Source: JACCTU01 sp963788055
GTDB lineage: Bacteria > Actinomycetota > Thermoleophilia > Gaiellales > Gaiellaceae
Assembly (NCBI GenBank): GCA_963788055.1
Contig: CAWBFA010000001.1
Span: 773,564-837,563, forward strand
DNA length: 64,000 nt
Reading direction: 5' to 3'
Part shown: positions 25,248 to 33,460 of the stretch, in pieces
Position numbering within the stretch: the stretch's first letter is position 1
Layout: the number at the start of each line of letters is the position of its first letter
The notes under the pieces: model-generated
What the model was told of the DNA's origin: nothing
The model's database searches: none
The model's input: only the letters and a program-made list of their open reading frames with translations
Translations under genes and position numbers: made by a program

Positions 25248-26857
25248 CGGATGTTCTCCAGCGCGTTCGTGCGCCAGAAGGCGAGCGACGAGATCGTCGC
25301 GACGATGAGGAAGATGATCAACGCGATCGCGCTAGCGAGCCCGTAGTCCTGACCTTTGCCTGAGGCGAACGCGATCTTGTACGTGTAGCTGATCAGGATG
25401 TCCGTGTCACCCGCAGTCGTCTGGTCGCTCGACTGCGGGCCGCCGCCGGTCAGGAAGTAGATGTTGCCGAAGTTGTTGAAGTTGAAGGCGAACGACGCGA
25501 TCAGAAGCGGCCCGACGACGATCAGCAACAGCGGCAGCGTGACCTTGCGGAAGACCTGCCACGGACCGCCGCCATCCACCCGCGCGGCCTCCTTCAGCTC
25601 GATCGGGATCGACTGGAGGGCGCCCAACGAGATGAGGAAGAAGTAGGGCGAGGTCAGCCAGACGCTGACGAGGATCACCGAGACCTTCGCCCAGTTCGAG
25701 TCGAACAGCCACGGGATGTCGGTGTGCAGCAGCTTGTTGACAACGCCGAAGTCGTCGTTCAGGAGCCCCTGCCAGACGAGCAGCGAGAGGAAACCGGGAA
25801 TCGCGTACGGCAGGATCAGCAGCACGCGGTAGGTGCGGAGGAAGTGCATGCCCGGCTTGTCGAGCGTGATCGCGAGCAGCAGGCCAAGGACGAACGAGAT
25901 CAACACCGCGAGAAACGCGAAGACGAACGTCCAAACGAAAACGCGCAGGAATGGATCGCGGACGAGCGGGTTGTGGAGGATCTTGTCGAAGTTGGCGAAC
26001 CCGATGTTCGTCTTCCAGCCGGGCTCGAGCTCCTCGCCGGACCGGGCCGTGAACGAGCCCTGCCCGTTGTCGGTGAACACGACCCCGTCGGCGATCCGCG
26101 TGAACTGATCCCGGACCGGGTCGTAACGCAGCGTCGGCTCGAGCTCGACAGCGGTGTCCAGACCCTCTGGCCTGATCGCCGCGTCGCCGGACGTGGGCAC
26201 CGTGAACGCCGTGAGCTCGCGGTCGAGCGTGACGAGCTCGGCCCCCTTGACGAGCGTATAGCCCTCGGCGGCCACGATCCCCAGCTCGTCCACCTTCACG
26301 CTGCTGCGCTCGAGCGGACGCAGCTCCTCGGTCGTCCCGACGAATGTGTTGCCGGTGTCCTCGTCCACGAGCAGCAGCACGAGCTCGCCGTCCGCGGCGC
26401 GGGCCGGAGCCATCAGGTACGACTTGCCGTCCGGCGGCGGCGCGAGCGAGTTGCCCTTGATCCCGACGATCGCCTCGTCCTTCGAGAGGATGTGGCCGGT
26501 CGAGTAGTTCGTGAACGCAACGTTGATCGTGTAGAAGATCGGGATCACCTGGAACGCGATCATCAGCAGCGTTCCGGGGATCAGGAACTTGAGCGGCAAC
26601 GCCCGCCGCGCCAGGTACGCCGCGTCGATCAGGAGCGTCGTCACGGCGAGTACGGCCACGGCGGGCCACTTCCCCGCGTCGGCGAGCACGATCGCGGCCC
26701 AGACTGCGAGCGCGTTCATCAACGCGAGCAGCAGGATCTTGATCGCGAGGCCGACCGGACCCGAGAAGAACGGGGCAGCCCGCGAGGGGAACGCCATCAC
26801 CGTCTGCGCGAACGTCGGGCGCGGCGGCACCTCGGCTCGAGCTGCAGTCGTCGTCAC
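25244..26857 (-). CDS. malF: Carbohydrate ABC transporter permease, MalF type
   Basis: The first membrane subunit of the importer (537 aa). Like Escherichia coli MalF it has extra N-terminal helices and a large external loop, here from about residue 125 to 290, after the helix ending FYTINVAFTNYSTGH. The permease core follows, with the EAA motif ELKEAARVDGGGPWQVFRKV and NFNNFGNIYFLTGGGP, a near match to MalF. The start ATG at 26857 is about 70 nt after the malE stop; the gap holds a strong hairpin. It is coupled to malG by ATGA. Confidence 0.94.
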   Translation of the reverse strand: MTTTAARAEVPPRPTFAQTVMAFPSRAAPFFSGPVGLAIKILLLALMNALAVWAAIVLADAGKWPAVAVLAVTTLLIDAAYLARRALPLKFLIPGTLLMIAFQVIPIFYTINVAFTNYSTGHILSKDEAIVGIKGNSLAPPPDGKSYLMAPARAADGELVLLLVDEDTGNTFVGTTEELRPLERSSVKVDELGIVAAEGYTLVKGAELVTLDRELTAFTVPTSGDAAIRPEGLDTAVELEPTLRYDPVRDQFTRIADGVVFTDNGQGSFTARSGEELEPGWKTNIGFANFDKILHNPLVRDPFLRVFVWTFVFAFLAVLISFVLGLLLAITLDKPGMHFLRTYRVLLILPYAIPGFLSLLVWQGLLNDDFGVVNKLLHTDIPWLFDSNWAKVSVILVSVWLTSPYFFLISLGALQSIPIELKEAARVDGGGPWQVFRKVTLPLLLIVVGPLLIASFAFNFNNFGNIYFLTGGGPQSSDQTTAGDTDILISYTYKIAFASGKGQDYGLASAIALIIFLIVATISSLAFWRTNALENIR

Positions 26858-26879
26858 GGGACCTCCGGAGGGGACGACG

Positions 26880-26912
26880 GGATGGGCGCCCGGCTCTGCC
26901 GGACGCCCATCC
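26880..26912 (-). promoter_or_regulatory. Intercistronic hairpin between malE and malF
   Basis: The stem GGATGGGCG/CGCCCATCC (9 bp) is extended by CCGG/CCGG around a 5-nt loop, with one mismatch. It starts 15 nt after the malE stop. No T tract follows, so it is unlikely to be a full terminator. A hairpin here is expected to protect malE mRNA or partly end transcription, so that more binding protein than permease is made, as in the E. coli mal operon. Confidence 0.65.
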
Positions 26913-26927
26913 GTCGCTCAGGTCAGA

Positions 26928-28172
26928 TCAGCCGATCTTGTTCCTGATGTTGCGCGCAGCAGTCGCGAACGTCGGCCGCGCGGCGGTCGTGGTGCCGTTC
27001 GTCGACTTGAGCCACGCTCCACCGAGCTCTTCCCACACGCTCGACATCTGCGGGATGTTCGGCATGGGAACACCGCCCGCACCGGCCCGGCCGAACTGGG
27101 CCAGGACGGTGTCGTTCACCTGCTTGCCGGCGGTCGTGTTCGCCGGGAACCGGCCGTTGGCCGCCGCGAGTGCCCGTTGCGAGGCGGGCAGCATGATGTA
27201 GCTCGCGACGAGGTCCTTCGCCAGCGTTGCCACGCCGTGAGTGTTGGCGAATCGGGTGACCATGAACCCCTGGACGCCGAGGAACGGCACCGATCGGAAC
27301 TTGATCTTCGGCACCTGGACGATCCTGTAGCGCAGACCGCTCGACTTGAGGGTGTCCGCCTCCCACGGGCCCGTGACCCAGAAGGCGGCTTGGCCCTTGA
27401 GGAAGGCGTTCTTCGCCGTGTCGTAGTTGACCTTCGAGTTGATCAGTCCGAGCCGATCCCACTGGTCGATCATCGGCGCGTTCCTGAGGAAGGTCGGGTT
27501 CGCGACGCCAATCGCCTTCGCGTTCAGGTTCCCAGCCTTGTTGCGGCCGAAGACGAAGCCACCGAGGCCGGAGAAGAACGGGTACATGTGGTACGCGTCA
27601 CCCGCGGGCGCCTGCGGAACGGCGATCGCGAGGTTGTCAGCGCTCTTGTTCTTGAACGCCAGCGCCTGCTTCTGGAGCGACGCCCACGTCTTCGGCACGG
27701 TGGCCAGCCGGGTGTTCACGACAAGGCCGACGTTCTCGAGGGCGACGGGCGCCCCGTACAGACGCTTGACGGCAGTCCCGTACGAGAACGCGTCGAGCGA
27801 GTACTTCGGGAACTGGGCGAGGGTCGCCTTCTTCGGCGAGATCGGCAGGACGAGGCCGTCAGCCGCGAGCTGCCCGGTCCAGTCGTGCGCGCCGATGATG
27901 ACGTCCGGAGCGGTTGCCGGCGCCACCGTCTTGAGCTGGTCGCGGATGTCTCCGAAGCCCTTCTCGACGACCTCGATGTTCACGCCGCGGCGTGTACCCC
28001 ACGCGGTCGCGATCCGTTCGATGTCCGCCCGGCGGTCCTTGTCCGTCCAGATGCGAAGCGTGCCAGCGGTGGCCTGTGAGCCCGAGACCGCTGCCGACGC
28101 AGGAACGGCCGCGGCGACCATGCCGAGCATCACGACGACGACCAATGCGCCGAACGCGGTTCTCCTACTCAT
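26928..28172 (-). CDS. malE: Maltodextrin-binding protein (extracellular solute-binding protein family 1)
   Basis: The receptor of the maltodextrin importer, 414 aa. The signal peptide is basic MSRRTAFG followed by a hydrophobic core and ends in an Ala-rich site (VPASAAVSGS). No lipobox Cys is evident, so anchoring is unclear. The mature protein opens GTLRIWTDKDRRADIERIA and contains PDVIIGAHDWTGQLAADGLV and FWVTGPWEADTL, close to MalE. The ATG at 28172 has AGGAGG at ideal distance; a longer frame to 28229 is less likely. It is first in the operon, and the divergent LacI-type gene and two operator-like palindromes lie just upstream. Confidence 0.94.
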   Translation of the reverse strand: MSRRTAFGALVVVVMLGMVAAAVPASAAVSGSQATAGTLRIWTDKDRRADIERIATAWGTRRGVNIEVVEKGFGDIRDQLKTVAPATAPDVIIGAHDWTGQLAADGLVLPISPKKATLAQFPKYSLDAFSYGTAVKRLYGAPVALENVGLVVNTRLATVPKTWASLQKQALAFKNKSADNLAIAVPQAPAGDAYHMYPFFSGLGGFVFGRNKAGNLNAKAIGVANPTFLRNAPMIDQWDRLGLINSKVNYDTAKNAFLKGQAAFWVTGPWEADTLKSSGLRYRIVQVPKIKFRSVPFLGVQGFMVTRFANTHGVATLAKDLVASYIMLPASQRALAAANGRFPANTTAGKQVNDTVLAQFGRAGAGGVPMPNIPQMSSVWEELGGAWLKSTNGTTTAARPTFATAARNIRNKIG

Positions 28173-28212
28173 GTGAAGCCTCCTCATTGGGTCGAAATCC
28201 GACTGCTGCGCG

Positions 28213-28227
28213 GTGGAACAGCGTTTC
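28213..28227. promoter_or_regulatory. Candidate LacI-family operator O1, upstream of malE
   Basis: TGGAACAGCGTTTCA, an imperfect copy of the perfect palindrome at 28358-28371. It lies about 40 bp upstream of the malE start, where it could block the operon promoter. Confidence 0.5.
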
Positions 28228-28357
28228 AATTGCCGAGACCGCGACGCGAGACTACGCCAGCGAAGGCGTGCTCGTCAAGGGCCCGGAGCGGCATTTTCGC
28301 CGGACGTTCGAGCTATTTGCACCGACGCTGCGAGCGTCTTATGATCGATCGTCCCAA

Positions 28358-28371
28358 TGGAACGCGTTCCA
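28358..28371. promoter_or_regulatory. Candidate LacI-family operator O2, upstream of the lacI-type gene
   Basis: TGGAACGCGTTCCA, a perfect 14-bp palindrome with the central CG typical of LacI-family sites. It ends 10 bp before the regulator's ATG, consistent with autoregulation. Confidence 0.65.
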
Positions 28372-28381
28372 CCACAGGCTC

Positions 28382-29386
28382 ATGGCATCGCTTCGTGACG
28401 TCGCATCCCACGCGGGTGTAAGCCTCGCAACCGCTTCGCGCGTCGCGAGCGGCGTCGACGGGGTCCGCCCGGAGACCCGCGCCCGGGTCGAGGAGGCGAT
28501 GCGAGACCTGCTCTACGTGCCACCCGGGGGGAAGTCGACGACCGGAGCGATCGGGCTGCTCGTCCCCGAGCTGGCCAACCCGATCTTCCCAGCCCTCGCG
28601 CAGGCCATGGAGGCGCGGGCCACCGAGGCCGGGCTCGCGACGATCCTGTGCAACACCCGCGCATCCGCATTCCGTGAGGCGGACTACGTCCACATGCTCC
28701 TCGACCGGCGAGTCGACGGGATGATCTTCATCGCCTGCGAGATGACGCACCTGGCCGGTGAGCACGATCACTACGCCCGGTTGCTCGACGAGGGCGCGAG
28801 GCTCGTCTTCGTCAACGGCGCGCTCGACGGGCTCGACGTCCCGTGCGTCTCGGTCGACGAGCGCCATGCAGGATTCCTGGCGACGCGGCACCTGATCGCC
28901 CTCGGTCACACGCGGATCGGGTTCGTCGCCGGCCCGGCCGACTACCTCCCGACCCGGCTGAAGGCTGCCGGGCGCGTCGAAGCACTGGACAAGGAGCGGC
29001 TCTCGCCGGACGGCCTCGTCGTGCACGGCGAGTTCACGCTGGAGGGCGGCCGTGCATCCGCTCGCGCGCTGCTCGCGCGCAGGGACCGGCCGACGGCGGT
29101 GATCTGCTCGAGTGACGTGATCGCGATCGCCGTCCTCCAGGTTGCACGTGAGTTGGGGCTGCGCGTGCCGGCCGACCTCTCCGTTGTCGGTTTCGACGGC
29201 ATCGAAGCGGCGACGTGGGTCGAACCGGAACTGACGACGATCGAACAGCCGATCGAGCAGATCGCGTCGACCGCGGTCGACCTGCTGCGGACCGTGATCG
29301 CCGACCCGGCGCGCTCGCTCCCACGCGTGCTCCTGCAGCCTCGGCTCCGCGCAGGAGGCTCGACGGCGGCCCCCGCCCCGGTCTAA
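28382..29386 (+). CDS. LacI-family transcriptional regulator of the maltodextrin operon
   Basis: A 334-aa regulator with an N-terminal HTH (MASLRDVASHAGVSLATASR, residues 1-20) and hinge helix, and a periplasmic-binding-like sensor domain (IGLLVPELANPIFPALAQAM, VVGFDGIEAATWVEPELTTI). In place of the usual minor-groove Leu pair, the hinge reads AMRDLLYVPPGG, so it is slightly atypical. It is divergent from malE, with one perfect and one imperfect operator between. I infer it represses the mal operon and itself, with a maltodextrin-derived inducer. Confidence 0.93.
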   Translation: MASLRDVASHAGVSLATASRVASGVDGVRPETRARVEEAMRDLLYVPPGGKSTTGAIGLLVPELANPIFPALAQAMEARATEAGLATILCNTRASAFREADYVHMLLDRRVDGMIFIACEMTHLAGEHDHYARLLDEGARLVFVNGALDGLDVPCVSVDERHAGFLATRHLIALGHTRIGFVAGPADYLPTRLKAAGRVEALDKERLSPDGLVVHGEFTLEGGRASARALLARRDRPTAVICSSDVIAIAVLQVARELGLRVPADLSVVGFDGIEAATWVEPELTTIEQPIEQIASTAVDLLRTVIADPARSLPRVLLQPRLRAGGSTAAPAPV

Positions 29387-29402
29387 GCGTTATCCATACT
29401 GC

Positions 29403-29417
29403 TGGGTATAATACCCA
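29403..29417 (+). promoter_or_regulatory. Palindromic promoter: TATAAT inside a perfect inverted repeat
   Basis: TGGGTATAATACCCA is a perfect 15-bp palindrome containing a consensus TATAAT (29407-29412). The ATG of the ATPase gene is 10 nt after the -10 box, so transcription should begin at or just before the start codon. A repressor bound here would cover the -10 directly. Confidence 0.6.
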
Positions 29418-29422
29418 ACGGT

Positions 29423-30589
29423 ATGAGCAAGCGCGACGAACCCAGGAACCCATTCCGCTACGGCGCACTCGCGTTCGACGAAGCGTTCACCGACCGCGAG
29501 CGCGAGCTGCGCGAGCTCAAAGCGGACATCCGAAACGGCCAGGACGTCGTCGTCTTCGCTCCCCGGCGCTACGGCAAGTCGTCGCTCGTCCTGCGGGCAC
29601 TCCACGACCTGCGGCGCCGGGGTGTCCTGAGTGCGCAGGTCGACCTGATGACGGCGCCGACGAAGGAGAAGCTCGCGGAGAAGCTCGCGAAGGCGATCCA
29701 CGAGGGGATCGCCTCCCCGCTCTACCGCGCGCGCGAGCGGGCCCTCGGTGTCTTCCGGGGCCTGCGGATCACACCGACGGTCACGATCGACCCGGAGGAC
29801 TCCTCGGTCTCCTTCGGCTTCGAGCCGGGGCGCGCGCCGGCAGACGTGGACGCGACCGTCGAGCGGCTGCTGACGCTGCCCGGAGAGCTGGCCGCCGACC
29901 GCGGACGCATCGTCGCGCTCGTGCTCGACGAGTTCCAGGAGGTCGTCGAGATCGACCCGAACCTGCCGAAGCTCATGCGCGCCGTCTTCCAGGCGCAACC
30001 CGAGGTGGCACACGTGTACCTCGGGTCGAAGCGCCACATGATGCGCTCGATCTTCAACGACGAGAACGAGCCCTTCTGGCGCAGCGCGAAGCAGGTCGAG
30101 CTCGGCGTGATCCGACCCGACCTCTTCGCCCCGTTCATCGCCGAACGGTTTCGCTCGACGGGGAAGCGGATCGACGATGAGGCGGTCGAGGCGGTGCTCG
30201 CGAAGACTGCGGGCCACCCATACGCGACCCAGGAGCTCTGCTACTTCACGTGGGAGGCGACCGACCCGCGCGCGACAGCCACTCCGCTGCACGTGCGTGT
30301 CGGCCTCGAGGGCGTGCTGCGTTCGGAGCACGCGCACTTCTCGCTCATCTGGGAGGACGCGTCCGCGGGGCAGCGGCTGCTCCTCTCTGCCCTCGCGGCG
30401 GAGCCTGGACGTCCGTACAGCGAGGAGTACCGCCGGCGCCACCGCCTCCCCGCCGCGACGAACGTGCAGAAGGCGCTCGCCGCGCTTCGGCGCCGCGAGC
30501 TCGTCGGAAAGCGCGAGGACGGCTCCTACGAGATCGTCGAGCCGTTCTTCGCGGAGTGGATCGAGCGAACGCTCGAGTCGGCTCCCTGA
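29423..30589 (+). CDS. Stand-alone P-loop ATPase (prokaryotic STAND-type ATPase_2 family) with C-terminal winged helix
   Basis: A 388-aa ATPase. Residues 10-30 (NPFRYGALAFDEAFTDRERE) match the entry motif of this family. Walker A is FAPRRYGKSSLVLRAL (about residue 45) and Walker B is VALVLDEFQEVVEI (about residue 165), followed by VYLGSKRHMM (sensor 1). The lid region KTAGHPYATQELCYFTWE precedes a C-terminal winged helix (LRRRELVGKREDGSYEIVEP). The family is widespread in archaea and some bacteria. Functions are mostly unknown and some members act in defence or signalling. The gene is monocistronic with its own palindromic promoter and has no obvious partner gene, so no function is assigned. 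Confidence 0.85.
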   Translation: MSKRDEPRNPFRYGALAFDEAFTDRERELRELKADIRNGQDVVVFAPRRYGKSSLVLRALHDLRRRGVLSAQVDLMTAPTKEKLAEKLAKAIHEGIASPLYRARERALGVFRGLRITPTVTIDPEDSSVSFGFEPGRAPADVDATVERLLTLPGELAADRGRIVALVLDEFQEVVEIDPNLPKLMRAVFQAQPEVAHVYLGSKRHMMRSIFNDENEPFWRSAKQVELGVIRPDLFAPFIAERFRSTGKRIDDEAVEAVLAKTAGHPYATQELCYFTWEATDPRATATPLHVRVGLEGVLRSEHAHFSLIWEDASAGQRLLLSALAAEPGRPYSEEYRRRHRLPAATNVQKALAALRRRELVGKREDGSYEIVEPFFAEWIERTLESAP

Positions 30590-32722
30590 TCAGAGGAGCT
30601 CGGCGATCTGCGCAGCGGCCCTCGCCGCTCCGTCCGACTCGACCGGCCGATAGTTCGTCGCTCGGCCGATCTCCTCGGCGATCGCCTGCGCGATCACGTC
30701 GGGCGTCGCCGTCTCGTAATCCATGCAACGCCCCGCGCCGTAGCGCTCCAGGCGATGGCGCACGTGATGGTTCTGCTCGAAGTGATGCCGAAGCGGGAAG
30801 TACAGGAAGGGTCTCCCGTTCGTCGCCAGCTCCATAGTGGTCGTCAGGCCGCCCTGCACGACCGCGAGGTCGCAGGCGGCGAGATGGCGGTAGAGGTCAT
30901 GCACGTACGCTCGGAGCTCGAGCCCGTCCACCCTCGGAAGCGACGCGAGATCGATCCGTGGGCCGGCGACGACGACCATCCGGAGCCCGGGCACGAGCCG
31001 CTTCGCTTCGGAAAACGCCGCCATCACGCGCCGCAGGAGGTCTCCGCCGACACCGGACCCGCCCACCGTGACGATGCAGACCTGCTCGTCAGGTCGATAG
31101 CCGAGCTCCGCCCGGAGCGCCTCGCGATCGGCGAACTCGGCAGGATCGAAGCCGGTCACGTACCCGGCGAAGTCATAGTGCTGCTCGGTCCAGTCGCGGA
31201 TCAGCGGAAGCTCGCCCCCGAACGAGTCGGGAACGATGTCGTCGGGGTTGCCGACGAAGATGGCGCGGTCGCGCAGCGCGGGAAGCGCGCGATGTGCTCG
31301 ATCATCTCTGCGTTGTAGTCCGCCGCGACGAACGCCTCGCGTTCGCCGCCGTCGGGCATCGGCAGCCAGCCGACGAAGTCGGTCAGCCAGACGTACGCCG
31401 CGCGCTTCTCCTCCGGGTTCTCGTGGAGGTAGTAGTCGAGCTCCCACGCCTCGTCTCCGATCCACAGGTCGTACTGCTCATCGCGCACGAGATCGTGGAA
31501 GACCATGAAGTTCGCAAGCAGGATCTCGTCCATCCGGCGGATCGCCTGGAAGCAATGGAGGTCATGCTCGGCCGACTCGCTCTCGATGTGGTGCGACTCG
31601 TTCGCGAGCAGCGCGCTGGCGGGGTGGATCCGCTCCCCACACGACTCGAGCACGGCCGTGACGGGGTGCTGCGCCAGCCAGTCGAGCTCGAGGTCGGGGT
31701 GGAGCTTTCGGAGCTCGTCCGCGATCGCGACGTCACGCCGCGCGTGGCCGAGCCCGATCGGCGAGGAGATGTAGAGGGCGCGCTTGTGCCGCGACTTGCC
31801 GCGTGTCCAGCGCGAGGCCGGGCGGGGCGGGACGATGAAATCACGAAGAAGGAGGTTGACCTTGACCGGGTCGCGCACGTGCGGCGCATGTCCGGAACCT
31901 TCCAGAACGACGAGCTCGCCTCCGGTCTGCTCGGCAAATGCTGCGCCACGCGTTACCGACGCGATCGCGTCGCTCTCGCCGTGGATCACGAGCACGGGGC
32001 ACCGAACGCGGCGGCAGAGGGCGCGCGACTCCTCGGGCGTCAGGCCAGGCCCGTCTTGTGTCGCGATCAGCGTCTCGGCGTTCGTCTCAAGCGCCCAGCC
32101 GACGGTGTCCTCGATCGGCTTCGTCGAGTGAGGCTCCGTGAACATCTTCGACATGAAGAACTCGACGAAGTCGCGGTAGTCGCGTAAGCCAGTGGTACCG
32201 GTTGTACTTCGACCAACCCTCGTACGTGTCGTGTTCACAATCGAAGTCGTACACGGCGCGTTCCGGCAGAGGCTGGCCGCCGCCGGAGAAGTTCGGCCCG
32301 ATAAACACGGCTGCGTCTACACGATCCGGATGCTCGGCCGCCAGGAGCAGCCCGCGCTGCCCGCCGAGCGAGAAGCCCACGATCACAGCGCGTTGGGTCT
32401 TCGTCGCATCCAGCACCGCAAGTGCGTCCGCCGCGAACTCGCGCTCGTCGTACGCCGCCGCCTCCTGCGGACGGTCCGAGCGCCCGTTTCCGCGACCATC
32501 GAATGTCACCACGCGACAGTGGCGCGCGAGGTACGGAATCTGCATCTTCCAGTGCCGAGAGTGGATGATCGACCACGTCGGCAGGAGCAACACGGTCGGC
32601 TGCCCCGAGCCGTAGACCTCGTAGTAGATGCGGGTGCCGTCGCGCTCGACGTAGCCCGACTCATCCGGATAGCGCGCCCGGCTTTGCTCTCGCGCGAGCT
32701 CTATCGCTTCCGTCGTCGCCAC
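30590..32722 (-). CDS. Fusion of an alpha/beta hydrolase and a GT-B glycosyltransferase (two frame changes)
   Basis: About 710 aa once two slips are repaired (near 32190 and 31275). The N-terminal 290 residues are an alpha/beta hydrolase: YVERDGTRIYYEVYGSGQPT, VVTFDGRGNGRSDRP, nucleophile Ser in IVGFSLGGQRG, Asp in VIHGESDAI, His in LEGSGHAPHV. The frame then runs without a break into a GT-B glycosyltransferase: ALYISSPIGLGHARRDVAIA, the donor-site VTVGGSGVGGDLLRRV, and VVQGGLTTTMELATNGRPFL. The continuous junction shows the fusion is genuine. GTG 32722 has GGAG upstream and overlaps the TetR end by 22 bp. Substrates are unknown; a hydrolase-plus-glycosyltransferase enzyme suggests processing or detoxifying a small molecule. 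Confidence 0.85.
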
Positions 32723-33303
32723 TGCTTCTCCTTCGCCTCCATCCAGCCGTCGATCCAGTCGAGGAGCTCGCGATGGCCCTCCTCGACGCCCGACAGCCGT
32801 TCGAGAATGATCCCCTCGTTGAACGTGATCACGAGCGAGACGAGCGCCTCCAATGGCATCTCGATCCCGTAACGCGTGCGCGACTCCGCGAACGCCTCGG
32901 TAAGCACCTCGCGCCACTCTGCGTTGACGCGGTCCACGCGCCCACGGAGCTCGGGACGGTTCCATGCGAGCGCCTGCAGCTCGAGCCAGACCTTCTCGTA
33001 CGCAACATCCTCACTCAGCAGGTAGCGCATCGCGGTGCGCCACTTCTCGATGAAGGGAACATCGGGGTCGGCGTACATCGCCCGCTGGCGGGCGATCAGC
33101 CGCTCGGTGAAGCGCTCGAGCACCCGCACGAGCAGGTTCTCGATCGAGCCGAAGTAGTAGTGGACGAGGCCGTTGTTGACGCCGGCCTCCTCTGCGAGCC
33201 GGCGGGTCGTGATGCCCGCGTGCCCAACGTCCACGAGGAGCCGCTCGGCGGCGTCGAGCAGCGCCTCCTCCGCCGCCGAGCGGGCTGTCTTCGCTACCGC
33301 CAC
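32701..33303 (-). CDS. TetR-family transcriptional regulator
   Basis: A 200-aa repressor with the N-terminal TetR HTH (AEEALLDAAERLLVDVGHAG, then TTRRLAEEAGVNNGLVHYYF) and an all-helical ligand domain. It sits inside an operon behind the selenium-binding protein and the tiny membrane protein, and in front of the hydrolase-glycosyltransferase gene. A 23-bp palindrome upstream of the first gene (34807-34829) is the natural candidate operator, so the operon is probably autoregulated and inducible by its substrate. Confidence 0.92.
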   Translation of the reverse strand: MAVAKTARSAAEEALLDAAERLLVDVGHAGITTRRLAEEAGVNNGLVHYYFGSIENLLVRVLERFTERLIARQRAMYADPDVPFIEKWRTAMRYLLSEDVAYEKVWLELQALAWNRPELRGRVDRVNAEWREVLTEAFAESRTRYGIEMPLEALVSLVITFNEGIILERLSGVEEGHRELLDWIDGWMEAKEKQWRRRKR

Positions 33304-33325
33304 TCTTTGAGCTCTCCCTCCGCCA

Positions 33326-33460
33326 TCAATGTCTCCGGACTCGGCGAATCAGGTCGCCGAGACGAGCTCGCGCGAGTGCGAGCATCATCGCGCCCGAGCC
33401 CGCACCGCTCGCTACGACCATCGTCAGGAGATCTTCGCCCATGTGGTGACCGAGGATCAC
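33326..33460 (-). CDS. Small hydrophobic protein (44 aa)
   Basis: A short frame that starts at a GTG overlapping the selenium-binding protein stop (GTGA) and ends 22 bp before TetR. The product has one probable membrane helix (LTMVVASGAGSGAMMLALA) and a basic end (RLGDLIRRVRRH). The coupling overlap and the amphipathic layout favour a real gene, but it is too short to assign. It may be a membrane partner of the operon. Confidence 0.5.
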   Translation of the reverse strand: MILGHHMGEDLLTMVVASGAGSGAMMLALARARLGDLIRRVRRH

